A stretch of 64,000 bases of DNA from Caldilineaceae bacterium (GCA_019637685.1 JAHBVF010000002.1:62001-126000); one strand, 5' to 3'; shown: positions 56,429-64,000, counted from the first letter of the stretch. Program-made: numbers and translations. Notes: generated by a model from the sequence alone, not told the origin.

Positions 56429-56567
56429 ATCGGGTAGTCCTTAGGTGCGGTCAGGATAGATGCTGGCGACAACCTGTCAGTGCAGAGTCATATCACCCAT
56501 TGTACACGTGGATAGCCCAACAAACAGTAAGCCTGCCCGTTGTGTGCGCCCGATTCCTTACATCCGT

Positions 56568-57845
56568 TTATCCGCGTACCCGCCGCGCCTCCAAATCATA
56601 CAATCCATACGCCGCGGCCAGCACCTCAATCGGGTGGCGACTGGGAATGTCCGTGCCGTGCTCCATCTGCCAGCGACAGGTCTCGGAATCGCAGGCGGTG
56701 AGGGAGACCGGCCCCTGCTCTGCCACAAAATCGAACAACTCCGCGCCCACATCCATCCCGATCTGATACTTCTCCACTTTGTAGCCGTAGGTCCCGGCGA
56801 TACCGCAGCAGCGGGCGCGGCTCTCCCGCACCGCCACGCCGGGGATGAGGGAAAGCACGTCCAGACTGGGCTTGCCCACCCGGTGTGCCCGGTATTGGCA
56901 GGGCGCGTGATAGGGCAGGACGAGCGGCTCGTTTTTACTCCCCAACGGCTGGAAGTCCGTGCGCAGCTCGCCGATTTCGGCCAGTTCCCGCAGCCACTCG
57001 AAGATGTCCCAGGTGGCCCCCTTCACCGCCAGCGTCGCCTCGTCGTGGCGGTCCAGCAGTTCGGGCGCTTCCTCCTTCAGCGTCAGGGTGCAACTGGTGC
57101 TTGTGCCCACAATCGGATAGCCAGCCCGCGCGTAGCCGCCCAGCCGGGCCAGATTGCCCTGGTGATAGCCCTCGGCCGCGACGAACTCCCCGTTGGAGAG
57201 CAGGGGCAGGCCGCAGCAGTTCTGGGGCGGCACAATCACTTCGTAGCCGTTGTGTTCCAGCACAACCACCGCGGCCTGGCCGATAAAAGGCTCGTAGTAT
57301 TGGGTGGCGCAGCCGTGGAAATAGACGACTTTTTTCTCCGATCGCAGCCGCTGATGCTTTGTGCGCGCCAGCCAATCGCTGAATGTGCCGTCGGTGCTCC
57401 AATGGGGCAGGGGTGCTTGGACGGCGATCCCCATCACTTTTTCGGCCAGCACCCGGCTGAGGGGATTGTGCAGGGCAAAGTTCGCCAGGGCCGGGGCAAA
57501 GCTGCCCGCCTTGCCCAGCAGTTCGTTGCGTCCCAGCAGCCGGTTGCGCAGGGGAATGCCCTTGTCCGCGGCCATCTGGGCACGGGCGCGGGCGTTGATC
57601 TCGGCAATCTTCACCCCCGCGGGGCAGACTTCGTTGCAGACCCGGCAGCCGGAGCAGTAGTCCACCGAATGGTCCGGCGCGGCGATCTGGTCCAGGGCAC
57701 GGAAGCGCTCGGCCTGGGGACCGGAATATTTCGGCCCCGCGAAGCTTTCCGTCACCTCCGCCACCGGGCAGTAGCTGGTGCAGATATTGCATTTGATACA
57801 CTCGTCCATCGAGTTGCCGACGGAGTGCCAGGATGTGTTGTGCAT
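56568..57845 (-). CDS. glpC: Anaerobic glycerol-3-phosphate dehydrogenase subunit C
   Basis: A 425-residue iron-sulfur subunit that links GlpAB to the membrane quinone pool. Two 4Fe-4S motifs (CIKCNICTSYCP and CSGCRVCNEVCP) start the protein; two CCG domains follow with NCCGLPLL and RCCGIAGTYGYK. I chose ATG 57845, which has a GGAG site 11 bases upstream. The gene is separated from glpB by a 151-residue gene and a 139-base gap with its own signals. The final codons and TAA lie in a dispersed GTTTATCCGCGT repeat, the same sequence that ends panE. Confidence 0.93.
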   Translation of the reverse strand: MHNTSWHSVGNSMDECIKCNICTSYCPVAEVTESFAGPKYSGPQAERFRALDQIAAPDHSVDYCSGCRVCNEVCPAGVKIAEINARARAQMAADKGIPLRNRLLGRNELLGKAGSFAPALANFALHNPLSRVLAEKVMGIAVQAPLPHWSTDGTFSDWLARTKHQRLRSEKKVVYFHGCATQYYEPFIGQAAVVVLEHNGYEVIVPPQNCCGLPLLSNGEFVAAEGYHQGNLARLGGYARAGYPIVGTSTSCTLTLKEEAPELLDRHDEATLAVKGATWDIFEWLRELAEIGELRTDFQPLGSKNEPLVLPYHAPCQYRAHRVGKPSLDVLSLIPGVAVRESRARCCGIAGTYGYKVEKYQIGMDVGAELFDFVAEQGPVSLTACDSETCRWQMEHGTDIPSRHPIEVLAAAYGLYDLEARRVRG

Positions 57846-57864
57846 AAAGACGAAAACTCCAAAT

Positions 57865-57894
57865 AATTGCAAAATTCTGCAATTGTGCTATACT
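57865..57894 (+). promoter_or_regulatory. Promoter overlapped by a palindromic operator, facing right
   Basis: TTGCAA (57867-57872), 16 bases, TATACT (57889-57894). A perfect inverted repeat AATTGCA-N6-TGCAATT (57865-57884) covers the -35 box and spacer. The segment is AT-rich in a GC-rich context and lies just upstream of glpC on the opposite strand, so the operator could also act on glpC. Confidence 0.5.
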
Positions 57895-57900
57895 GGAAAG

Positions 57901-57986
57901 TGACGAACGGGGAGCGTTGCGACCTCTATCCTTGACCGGACGACTGAACAGCGCATTCCCGCCGAAAGGCGGCCCCCGTTCTTTTT
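57901..57986 (+). ncRNA. Candidate small RNA in the glp operon gap
   Basis: Downstream of the rightward promoter, GAACGGGG (57905-57912) pairs with CCCCGTTC (57974-57981), enclosing a 5-bp hairpin CCGCC-GAAA-GGCGG (57959-57972) with a GNRA loop, and a TTTTTATTT run follows. The result would be an RNA of about 80 bases with a closing stem and intrinsic terminator. No known family is recognised. Alternatively, the hairpin simply ends the upstream minus-strand gene, whose stop codon overlaps the T-run. Confidence 0.35.
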
Positions 57987-58440
57987 ATTTCTCGCCGAAC
58001 TGCTTCAAAATATCCCCTGCTGTCAACGTCACATCAGCCCTTCGTTTCCCCTGAAAAGTCTCCAATCCCAGTTTGTGGGCATTTGATTTCTTCCCGATAA
58101 AGCTGAAGCGGATTTTGTCAGGTTGAACAACAATTCTATCGCGCCGCAATAAATTGAGCAGATATCTGCGAATTGCCGCTTCGTGGCCGGGATATTCGAC
58201 ATCAATCAGCGTCAAATCGATTTTGTCGATACGTTCTCGCAGGAGGTAGAACAGCCCAATCCCAAACATACGGTAGTAAATTGTGTTGACCGCAACACCC
58301 TGGCTTCGTAGATAGCGCAGACATTCCCGCTTTACCTGTCGGGGGATGAGAACACAAAAAGAATCAGCATTGGAATAGGCGACAACGGTGTCCTGCCCAG
58401 TATTGCCAATCTTTCCACTCTGATCAATCTCGACTTGCAT
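57985..58440 (-). CDS. Conserved hypothetical protein inserted between glpB and glpC
   Basis: A 151-residue basic protein starting at ATG 58440 (MQVEIDQSGKIG), overlapping the end of glpB by 17 bases. The frame is open much further upstream, but that part is the shadow of glpB. Features: a first strand with Asp (VEIDQSG), a Tyr/Leu-rich middle (YYRMFGIGLFYLLRERI), a strand ending LTLIDVEYPGHE, and RFSFIGKKSNAHKLG with Lys/His. The Asp-Asp/Glu-His spacing could fit an RNase H-like fold, but I cannot confirm that. It looks out of place in a glycerol operon; its GC is lower than that of its neighbours, which suggests insertion. Confidence 0.72.
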   Translation of the reverse strand: MQVEIDQSGKIGNTGQDTVVAYSNADSFCVLIPRQVKRECLRYLRSQGVAVNTIYYRMFGIGLFYLLRERIDKIDLTLIDVEYPGHEAAIRRYLLNLLRRDRIVVQPDKIRFSFIGKKSNAHKLGLETFQGKRRADVTLTAGDILKQFGEK

Positions 58441-59686
58441 GCAAAATCCTACACAGACTGTAGTTCGCCCCCGTCCCCACCCCAATTCCCTCCACACTGC
58501 GCTCCCGGATGGAGTCTGCGCCCGCCAAAGTGCCGCCCGCGGCCCACAGGTTGGCGTAGACAGGCGTGCCGTCAGGCCGGATGGGCTGGAAGTCTTCGTT
58601 GACCGGCACGCCGCCCCGGAAGACCGGCTGGCCGCTGCCGTCAAGAAAAGCAGGCCGAAACCAGTCGCTGCGCTCCTGGGGAATGGTCAGAGGCAGATCG
58701 AAGACGACTTCCCAGACCCGGCCTGTGTGGTCGCTGTCGATGCCCCCGCCCAGAATGCCGCCTGTTGCCAGCAGAAAGTTGGCGGCGCGGTGTTTGAGCG
58801 GACGGCTGCTCGTTTCCGTCTCTACCCAGCCGATGTGCGCCCCTTCTGCGCCGAAGCGGATGGCCTCCATTCCAATTTCTACCCGGACACCCATCGCCTC
58901 CAACTTGCGGCGCAACCGGCTGTGCAGACGGATGCCCGGCACACTGGGCGGCAGGGTGGGAATCTCAAAGACCGACGCGCCGGTGGCTTTTGTCAAGCGC
59001 TCCAACACCGCGGGGTGATTTTCGAAACCGAGAATGGCGGGCAGCCCGATGCGTTCGCCCGGTTTGACCAGTCGCGCCAGCGCTTCCGCCAGTGGGTCCA
59101 ATCGGGTCGGTTCTTCGGCCAGCTTCGCCAGTTGCAGGGTCGTAATGTCGTGGCGGGGGGTGAAGAGGCTGAGGGGCAGAAAGGCGTGGCGGGCGGTGTG
59201 TCCCTGCTTGGCCAGATTCTCGGCGATAAGTTTGGGGTAGAAATCGCGCATCCCTTCGATGCCGACAATCAGCAGCGGCTGGCCGGTGGAGAGATCACCC
59301 GCGACCTGTCCTGCCGGAGCCAAAAATGTGGGTCGGGCCGCGCCCACAGGCGAAGGCAGCCACAGATTGTCGCCCGCTGTCTGCGCGCCGGTGTAGGGCA
59401 GACCGATTGCAGCGGTCAATGCGGCAAAATTGGCCAGCGCGACGGAGAGCCGCTCTGTTCCCAGCAGCCGATAGGGGTGCTCGTCGGGCAGATCGCCAAT
59501 CGCTTCCAGCGGGCGGGCCACGCCTTTGCCGTCGGAATCGTAGCCCAGCACATCAATCGTCCCCGCGTGCCAATGGGTGACACCCATCCCCTTGGCGATA
59601 ATTTTTACGGTCAGCCCGGTGCTGGCCGCTGAGTAGGCAGCGGTCAGCCCGGCCAGCCCCGCGCCGATTACAAGTAGGTCAAGCAT
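58424..59686 (-). CDS. glpB: Anaerobic glycerol-3-phosphate dehydrogenase subunit B
   Basis: A 420-residue flavoprotein subunit. The FAD/NAD-binding start is DLLVIGAGLAGLTAAYSA, followed by the GlpB-like THWHAGTIDVLGY; near the end LWAAGGTLAGADSIRERSVEGIGVGTG forms the second cofactor loop. GlpB works with GlpA and GlpC to oxidise sn-glycerol-3-phosphate to dihydroxyacetone phosphate with quinone as acceptor. AGGAAG precedes the start by seven bases. The 5' side holds a 148-bp inverted-repeat element separating it from glpA. Confidence 0.93.
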   Translation of the reverse strand: MLDLLVIGAGLAGLTAAYSAASTGLTVKIIAKGMGVTHWHAGTIDVLGYDSDGKGVARPLEAIGDLPDEHPYRLLGTERLSVALANFAALTAAIGLPYTGAQTAGDNLWLPSPVGAARPTFLAPAGQVAGDLSTGQPLLIVGIEGMRDFYPKLIAENLAKQGHTARHAFLPLSLFTPRHDITTLQLAKLAEEPTRLDPLAEALARLVKPGERIGLPAILGFENHPAVLERLTKATGASVFEIPTLPPSVPGIRLHSRLRRKLEAMGVRVEIGMEAIRFGAEGAHIGWVETETSSRPLKHRAANFLLATGGILGGGIDSDHTGRVWEVVFDLPLTIPQERSDWFRPAFLDGSGQPVFRGGVPVNEDFQPIRPDGTPVYANLWAAGGTLAGADSIRERSVEGIGVGTGANYSLCRILHASRD

Positions 59687-59714
59687 TCGTCACTTCCTGT
59701 GCGTATCGCATATT

Positions 59715-59862
59715 CGTAGGTTGGGTTCTCACCGCCGGAGATCGCCGAATGCCCCGTCACAATTGCGGCGAGAACCCAACACAAACCCGTCATTGTTGGG
59801 TGAATGCCTGGGCCGTTGATGGGGCATTCAGCGTCGTGTGGACAGCATTCACCCAACCTACG
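59715..59862. repeat. MITE-like element between glpA and glpB
   Basis: Terminal inverted repeats CGTAGGTTGGGT (59715-59726) and ACCCAACCTACG (59851-59862) are perfect. Inside, two hairpins: GTTGGGTTCTC (59720-59730) with GAGAACCCAAC (59770-59780), and GTTGGGTGAATGC (59795-59807) with GCATTCACCCAAC (59845-59857). The right end supplies the last codon and stop of glpA. There is no transposase gene inside. Confidence 0.8.
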
Positions 59863-61630
59863 ATGCCCTGTAAAACCCCGTCAGCGGACTCGCCGCGTCC
59901 TCATCCGGCAGGTGATCCGCGTTCATCAGGCTCAGATAAAGCAACTCATCCAGCCGTTCCTGCTTCAACTGTTGGCCCCACAGGACAGGCAGCACACCTT
60001 TCCAGCGCTCCTGCAAGAAGTCGCGCAGGAGCAGATTGGGATTGGAGACAGGACTGCACCGGTCAATAGCCGGCGAGCGGGTGGGCAGGGCGGATTCTGG
60101 TGTCACGCCCGGTGTCGCGTGTTCGGTGATGGATTGCCCTTTGCTGCTCTGGGCCGGGGATTGGAGATAGGCCACTTCCCAATCCTCCGCGTCGGCTTCG
60201 CCCTCCAGCACAAAGTCAGGCTCGTGGCGATCCCGGCCAATTTCGTGGAGGATACCCACGGCCCGGTAAGTACAGAACCCGCCCTGGCACGGACCCATCC
60301 CCAGGCGCACATCCCGGCGCAGATCGTCCAGGGTGACGGTCGGGTTGCGCCGGGCCGCGCTCTCCACCATTTGCCGGGTCACCAGTTCACATTCGCAGAC
60401 CAGCTCGCCCTGCAACTGTTCTGCCTCCACTTCGTGCAGGCGGTGGCCCAGCCAGTAGTGTCCCTGTTCGATCCCCGGCACAGGCGTCGTGGCAGTGGTG
60501 CAGGGGCGTTCCACGCCCAGATGCTCGCAGGCCCGGTCAACTGTCTTTTCCGCCATCATCCGGAAAGTTGTCCATTTGCCGCCGGTAATCGTCAGAAAGC
60601 CCTGCACCCCATCGCGTGCGCTGTGATCCAGCAATGTGAGAGAACGGGTGGCATCCCGGCTGTCCCCGCTGAAGCCCTCCTGATAGAGCGGACGCACCCC
60701 GGCCCAGGCTCGCAGAATCCGGGCCGCGCTCAGGCCGGGGACCAGTTTGTCCCCCTCGGCCAGCATAAACTGAACTTCCTGCGGCGTAATCACCAGATTC
60801 TCCGGGTCGGCCACTTTTTCGTCGGTCGTGCCGATAATCGAAACCGTATGTACGGGCACAAGAATATCCCCGTCGCTGGGCATTTTGCAGCGGTTGATGA
60901 CCGTATTGACCAGCCGGTGATTGGTCGCCACCATCACGCCTTTGCCGGGAATAATTTTGACACCCACACCTGCCATTTCCGCAATCTGCCCGGCCCACGC
61001 GCCGGAAGCGTTGATGACCAAATCCGCGTGGATGTGGATCGTTTCGCCGGAAACTGTATCCCGTACCACCGCGCCCGTCACCCGCTGCTCACCTTCGGTG
61101 AGTAGACCGACGACTTCGTGATAGATGAGAATGCGCGCGCCGGCTTGGCGCGCGGCCTGGGCTGTGGCGTGGGTGGCGAGGAAACTGTCCGCCGCGCCGT
61201 CGGGCACGGCAAAGACCCGGCTGATGTGGGGGTTGAGCAGCGGCTCCCGGCGCAACGCCTCGGCCACGGGAATCTCCTGGCAGGGCACACCTGTCTCCCG
61301 GCAGGCAGCGACGAAACGGTCGGGATAGTCGCCCTCGTCCTCCGGGGTAACGACGAAGAAGCCGCCGGTGTCCTCGATGCAGTGGGTGTGGGTGCGGCGC
61401 AGGACGCGGTTCTCGGCAATGCACTCCTCCGCGCTGTGGGGGTCCTTTACCACATAGCGCGCGCCGCTGTGGAGCAGGCCGTGATAGCGCCCGGTAGTGC
61501 CGTGGGTCAGGTCGCGCTTTTCCACCAGAATTGTGCGAAAGCCGCGCAGGGCCGCGTCCCAGGCCACGCCTGTGCCGGTGGCACCGCCGCCTATGACGAG
61601 GATTTCGGTTGAGAGAGAGGGAGTGGGCAT
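59858..61630 (-). CDS. glpA: Anaerobic glycerol-3-phosphate dehydrogenase subunit A
   Basis: A 590-residue FAD enzyme, the catalytic subunit. FAD-binding EILVIGGGATGTGVAWDAALRG and the G3P-dehydrogenase stretch HGTTGRYHGLLHSGARYVV begin it; the middle has VINASGAWAGQIAEMAGV and ITGGKWTTFRMMAE. The C-terminal BFD-like domain with CECELV and GMGPCQGGFCTYR binds an iron-sulfur cluster, a mark of GlpA over aerobic GlpD. The stop codon TAG comes from the terminal repeat of the element at 59715-59862. The start ATG at 61630 lies just after a palindromic repeat and has only a weak GAG site, so expression may depend on the ptsI transcript. Confidence 0.95.
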   Translation of the reverse strand: MPTPSLSTEILVIGGGATGTGVAWDAALRGFRTILVEKRDLTHGTTGRYHGLLHSGARYVVKDPHSAEECIAENRVLRRTHTHCIEDTGGFFVVTPEDEGDYPDRFVAACRETGVPCQEIPVAEALRREPLLNPHISRVFAVPDGAADSFLATHATAQAARQAGARILIYHEVVGLLTEGEQRVTGAVVRDTVSGETIHIHADLVINASGAWAGQIAEMAGVGVKIIPGKGVMVATNHRLVNTVINRCKMPSDGDILVPVHTVSIIGTTDEKVADPENLVITPQEVQFMLAEGDKLVPGLSAARILRAWAGVRPLYQEGFSGDSRDATRSLTLLDHSARDGVQGFLTITGGKWTTFRMMAEKTVDRACEHLGVERPCTTATTPVPGIEQGHYWLGHRLHEVEAEQLQGELVCECELVTRQMVESAARRNPTVTLDDLRRDVRLGMGPCQGGFCTYRAVGILHEIGRDRHEPDFVLEGEADAEDWEVAYLQSPAQSSKGQSITEHATPGVTPESALPTRSPAIDRCSPVSNPNLLLRDFLQERWKGVLPVLWGQQLKQERLDELLYLSLMNADHLPDEDAASPLTGFYRAS

Positions 61631-61643
61631 AGTCAGTCTCGAA

Positions 61644-61690
61644 AGAAGTTCGACTTTTCCGAATCGACTTTTCCGGAAAGTCGAACTTCT
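61644..61690. repeat. Palindromic repeat between ptsI and glpA
   Basis: AGAAGTTCGACTTTTCC (61644-61660) is complementary to GGAAAGTCGAACTTCT (61675-61690), one base unpaired; a partial copy TCGACTTTTCCG sits in the loop. It shares the core AGAAGTTCGACTTTTC with the 35-bp palindrome at 34737-34807. Confidence 0.7.
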
Positions 61691-61696
61691 GAATGG

Positions 61697-63409
61697 TTAC
61701 TCTGGATGCAGCAGTCGGTGTACTTCCTGGGCGCGGCTGGCCTGTAATGCCTGCCGCGCCAGCCGCCGGGCCTCGTCGCCGTCGGCCTGGCGCACGGCCT
61801 CTTTGACCAGTGCCACTGCTGGTGCGACGACACTGACTTCTGTCACGCCCAGGCCGAAGAGGAGCGAAAAAACCGACGGATCGCCCGCCATCTCCCCGCA
61901 GATGGAGACAGGTATACCAGCCGACTGCCCGGCCTGACAGGCCATCCCGATCAGGCGCAGGACCGCCGGGTCCAGGGGCGAGGCCAAACTGGCGACCGCG
62001 CTGTTCACCCGGTCAGCGGCCATTGTGTATTGGGCCAGATCGTTCGTGCCAATGCTGAAAAAGTCGACCAGTGGGGCCAGCCGTTCCGCCATCAAGGCCG
62101 CCGCGGGGACTTCAATCATCACACCGATCTGCAGGCGTCCGCCCGGCTGATGCTGCTCGTTGTAGCCCGGAATGTTGTCCAGTATAGCCAAGACCCGATG
62201 CACCTCGATAACTTTGCTCACCATTGGCACGAGGATACGCACGACGCCGGAAAAGCCGCTTTCCTGTGAAAGTGAAATCAGGGCCTGCAACTGGTCGTGC
62301 AACAAATTCGGGTGTTGGAGGAGCAGGCGGATACCGCGCACGCCGAGAAATGGATTGCTTTCCGCTGCCTGGGGCAGATAGCGGACGGGTTTGTCGCCGC
62401 CGATGTCGAGCAGACGCACAGTGAGAATCTCCCCTGGCGACTGGCTGTGGATCAGGCCATAGGCTTCCATCTGTTCCGCCACGGAGGGCGGCTTTGTACG
62501 CTCCTGAAAGAGATATTCCGTGCGCAGCAGACCGATGCCATCTGCCCCGCTCCCGGCCATTTGCAGCATATCCTCCCGGCTGTTGATATTGGCATGGACC
62601 AATACCCGCTGTCCGTCCCGCGTGACCGCGGTCTTGTGGCTCTGGGATTCAGCCGTGATGCGAAAGGACAGCAATCGCTCGCGGGTCTGGGTGAATGCTT
62701 CCAGCAGTTCCGGGTCCGGTTCCACCACCAATCGCCCCTGCAGCCCATCCACGACGGCGGTCTGCCCCAGCGTCAGGTGCAGGACTACTGTCCCGACGCC
62801 ACAGATGAGGGGAATGCCCAGGCTGCGGGCCAGAATAGCGGTGTGGGCTGTGGGCGCACTGCCCGCCAGTACAATCCCCACCACACTGTCCGGTGACAGG
62901 TGGGTCGCGTCGTAGGGCGTCAAGTCCTCGGCCACGAGAACTGTGTTGGGGGGCAGCGAGACCAGTTGACGGGCCAGAGAGACACCGCTGAGATGGGTCA
63001 ACAACCGTTGGCCCACATCCCGAATATCCACAGAACGGCTGGCGAAGTAGTCGTCGCTCAGATCTTGAAAGAGTTGGACCAGCTCAGAGGTAGTCTGGTG
63101 GGTGGCGGTGGCCGCGCTGGTTCCCCGATCAATGGCAGTCCGCACACCGTCCGAGATCAGCCGGTCGTGGAGAATCTCCAGATGGACGCGGAAAATATCC
63201 GCCACCAGGGGGTTGTCCATTTCGGCCAATTGGGTCAGTTCGTCATCTACTCTTTGGCGGGCATCCAGAAAACGCTGCCATTCCTGCGCAGGCGACGTGG
63301 ATTGTTCCACGGCCTCGTCGTACGCGGCATTGGGGAGAGGCGTATAGGTGTATAGTGTGCCGATGCCCACACCGGGGGCGGCGGGCAGGCCGGAGAATAT
63401 CTTTTGCAG
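61697..63409 (-). CDS. ptsI: PTS enzyme I (phosphoenolpyruvate-protein phosphotransferase)
   Basis: A 570-residue enzyme I that transfers phosphate from PEP to HPr. No ATG is suitable: the frame is open upstream but overlaps the HPr gene. A CTG at 63409 (QKIFSGLPAAPG) has GGGAGG seven bases upstream and gives the family's usual opening. With that start the phosphorylated His in GSAPTAHTAIL is residue 189, the same number as in E. coli, and the active Cys in SICGEMAGD is 504 (502 in E. coli). LLRTEYLF and the PEP-binding MIEVPAAALM and FFSIGTNDLAQY are also present. It follows the HPr gene by 97 bases; TTG or another upstream start is possible. No EIIBC genes adjoin it, so it probably serves the DHA kinase relay. 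Confidence 0.93.
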   Translation of the reverse strand: MQKIFSGLPAAPGVGIGTLYTYTPLPNAAYDEAVEQSTSPAQEWQRFLDARQRVDDELTQLAEMDNPLVADIFRVHLEILHDRLISDGVRTAIDRGTSAATATHQTTSELVQLFQDLSDDYFASRSVDIRDVGQRLLTHLSGVSLARQLVSLPPNTVLVAEDLTPYDATHLSPDSVVGIVLAGSAPTAHTAILARSLGIPLICGVGTVVLHLTLGQTAVVDGLQGRLVVEPDPELLEAFTQTRERLLSFRITAESQSHKTAVTRDGQRVLVHANINSREDMLQMAGSGADGIGLLRTEYLFQERTKPPSVAEQMEAYGLIHSQSPGEILTVRLLDIGGDKPVRYLPQAAESNPFLGVRGIRLLLQHPNLLHDQLQALISLSQESGFSGVVRILVPMVSKVIEVHRVLAILDNIPGYNEQHQPGGRLQIGVMIEVPAAALMAERLAPLVDFFSIGTNDLAQYTMAADRVNSAVASLASPLDPAVLRLIGMACQAGQSAGIPVSICGEMAGDPSVFSLLFGLGVTEVSVVAPAVALVKEAVRQADGDEARRLARQALQASRAQEVHRLLHPE

Positions 63410-63506
63410 CGGGTTGCCTCCCAAGTGGGCGCAGATTTTTTTGTTATGTGGTGTTCGGCGCGGCGCTGTGTTGCGAAGCTTCAGCGCGGCGCTGGCTCCC
63501 TTTTGC

Positions 63507-63848
63507 TCAACTCCCGGCTGGGCTGGAAGAAAAGGGCGTGGATCGGTGGAAGAGCGAGCATAAAGCATCCAGCGCGTCCGCGGCGTCGGGGCCGGCAGCC
63601 TGTAAAAGGAGGACATGCCCTTGCCGCGCCTGTAGCTGCATCAATTGGAGGATACTCTTCACATCCACCTGGCCCGAGGCGCGGCTCAAATTCCGCGCGG
63701 TGATCTCGGCCTGATACTGGTTCGCCACCCGGACTACATCCTTGCTCGTGCGCAGATGCAGCCCTTGGGGATCATTCACAGTTACAGTGGCTGAATGTTC
63801 TTTTGGTTCGGAGGAGGCGGGGCGAGCGCCGTCTTCGGGTTTGTCCAT
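63507..63848 (-). CDS. ptsH: HPr-like phosphocarrier protein
   Basis: A 113-residue protein with an acidic 20-residue N-terminal extension and an HPr domain of about 85 residues. The active site reads GLHLRTSKDVV: the phospho-His and the Arg two places on are kept, while the usual Ala and Pro are Leu and Thr. The Ser of VKSILQLMQLQA corresponds to Ser46, the HPr-kinase target in Firmicutes. It receives phosphate from the enzyme I encoded downstream and passes it on, here probably to the DhaM-type protein upstream. GAGG lies directly before the ATG. Confidence 0.9.
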   Translation of the reverse strand: MDKPEDGARPASSEPKEHSATVTVNDPQGLHLRTSKDVVRVANQYQAEITARNLSRASGQVDVKSILQLMQLQARQGHVLLLQAAGPDAADALDALCSLFHRSTPFSSSPAGS

Positions 63849-63896
63849 TCCTCGTCCATTTGTCTATGGCACTGCAATCACGAAGACAGGAAGAAT

Positions 63897-64000
63897 TCAC
63901 TTTCTGCTTTGTGTCCCTGTGGTTTCTGGCATCCGCTCCACTTTGCGCGCGTTCAACGCATCCTCGGCGGCCCGGTTGATGTCGTGCAGCGTATCACCCA
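63897..64000 (-). CDS. dhaM: C-terminal end of a DhaM-like EIIA protein (5' part outside window)
   Basis: The last 33 codons of a minus-strand gene, ending TGA at 63897-63899. The residues GDTLHDINRAAEDALNARKV match the closing helix (LEEVNxAAExA) of the mannose-type EIIA domain in DhaM, the PTS subunit that recharges ADP on dihydroxyacetone kinase DhaL. The context of HPr and enzyme I immediately downstream supports this. The identification rests on a short segment; dhaK and dhaL would be expected just beyond the right edge. Confidence 0.55.
   Translation of the reverse strand, partial: GDTLHDINRAAEDALNARKVERMPETTGTQSRK

Noticed and set aside
58441-58644. Longer version of the hypothetical gene reaching into glpB
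   Set aside because: The added 68 residues are Ala/Ser/Arg-rich shadow of glpB; ATG 58440 gives a sensible start.

Overview
The window is GC-rich bacterial chromosome. It is most likely from a filamentous or Caldilinea/Anaerolinea-type Chloroflexota. That placement is an inference from gene style: a giant DUF11/PKD surface protein with a proline run and LYLPLV-type tail, Thr-Pro linkers, an F420-type luciferase-like oxidoreductase, a DnaJ-like/SH3 membrane protein and many short palindromic repeats. No rRNA or other phylogenetic marker is present.

Layout. 1-21188: one open frame of at least 7059 codons encoding a mosaic extracellular protein (calcium-type Asp repeats, LamG-like domains, beta-helix segments, DUF11, PKD, Calx-beta, cadherin-like), cut by the left edge. 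21258-21353: a selenocysteine tRNA (anticodon TCA). 21459-24582: a small beta-rich protein translationally coupled to a zinc-ribbon/subtilisin/carbohydrate-binding fusion, then an esterase. 24779-28838: an ATP-grasp protein, KDPG aldolase plus KDG kinase (eda-kdgK), and a DnaJ-like protein without HPD, fused to SH3. 28857-34726: a ThDP enzyme, an MFS transporter fused to HEAT repeats, and a divergent SulP/STAS anion transporter. 35007-37864: a luciferase-like oxidoreductase, an SMP-30 lactonase and an alpha/beta hydrolase. 38011-41488: a membrane protein, sensor kinase, response regulator and phosphotransferase, all on the minus strand. They are separated from a secreted Asp-box propeller gene by a paired GTCAYRTGAC palindrome. 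43436-47872: murE and a three-repeat lipoprotein. 47920-52898: a CHAT protease and a glycosidase-like/O-antigen-ligase fusion, divergent from a small membrane protein. 52915-56428: DJ-1/PfpI, ketopantoate reductase, a phosphotransferase remnant and a cytochrome P450. 56568-64000: glpC, a conserved hypothetical, glpB, glpA, ptsI, an HPr gene and the end of a dhaM-like gene, all on the minus strand.

How the genes fit together. The right end reads as a three-carbon metabolism block. DhaM, HPr and enzyme I form a phosphorelay from PEP, normally to dihydroxyacetone kinase, and GlpABC oxidises glycerol-3-phosphate at the membrane. No sugar-specific PTS permease is visible. Eda, KdgK and the SMP-30 lactonase suggest sugar-acid catabolism by an Entner-Doudoroff type route. 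The CHAT/ligase pair contains homopolymer tracts that could allow switching.

The intergenic DNA is unusually rich in palindromic, heptamer- or octamer-periodic and MITE-like repeats. These supply the stop codons of panE, glpC and glpA and abut the starts of several genes. All homology calls come from reading motifs by eye; no database search was possible.
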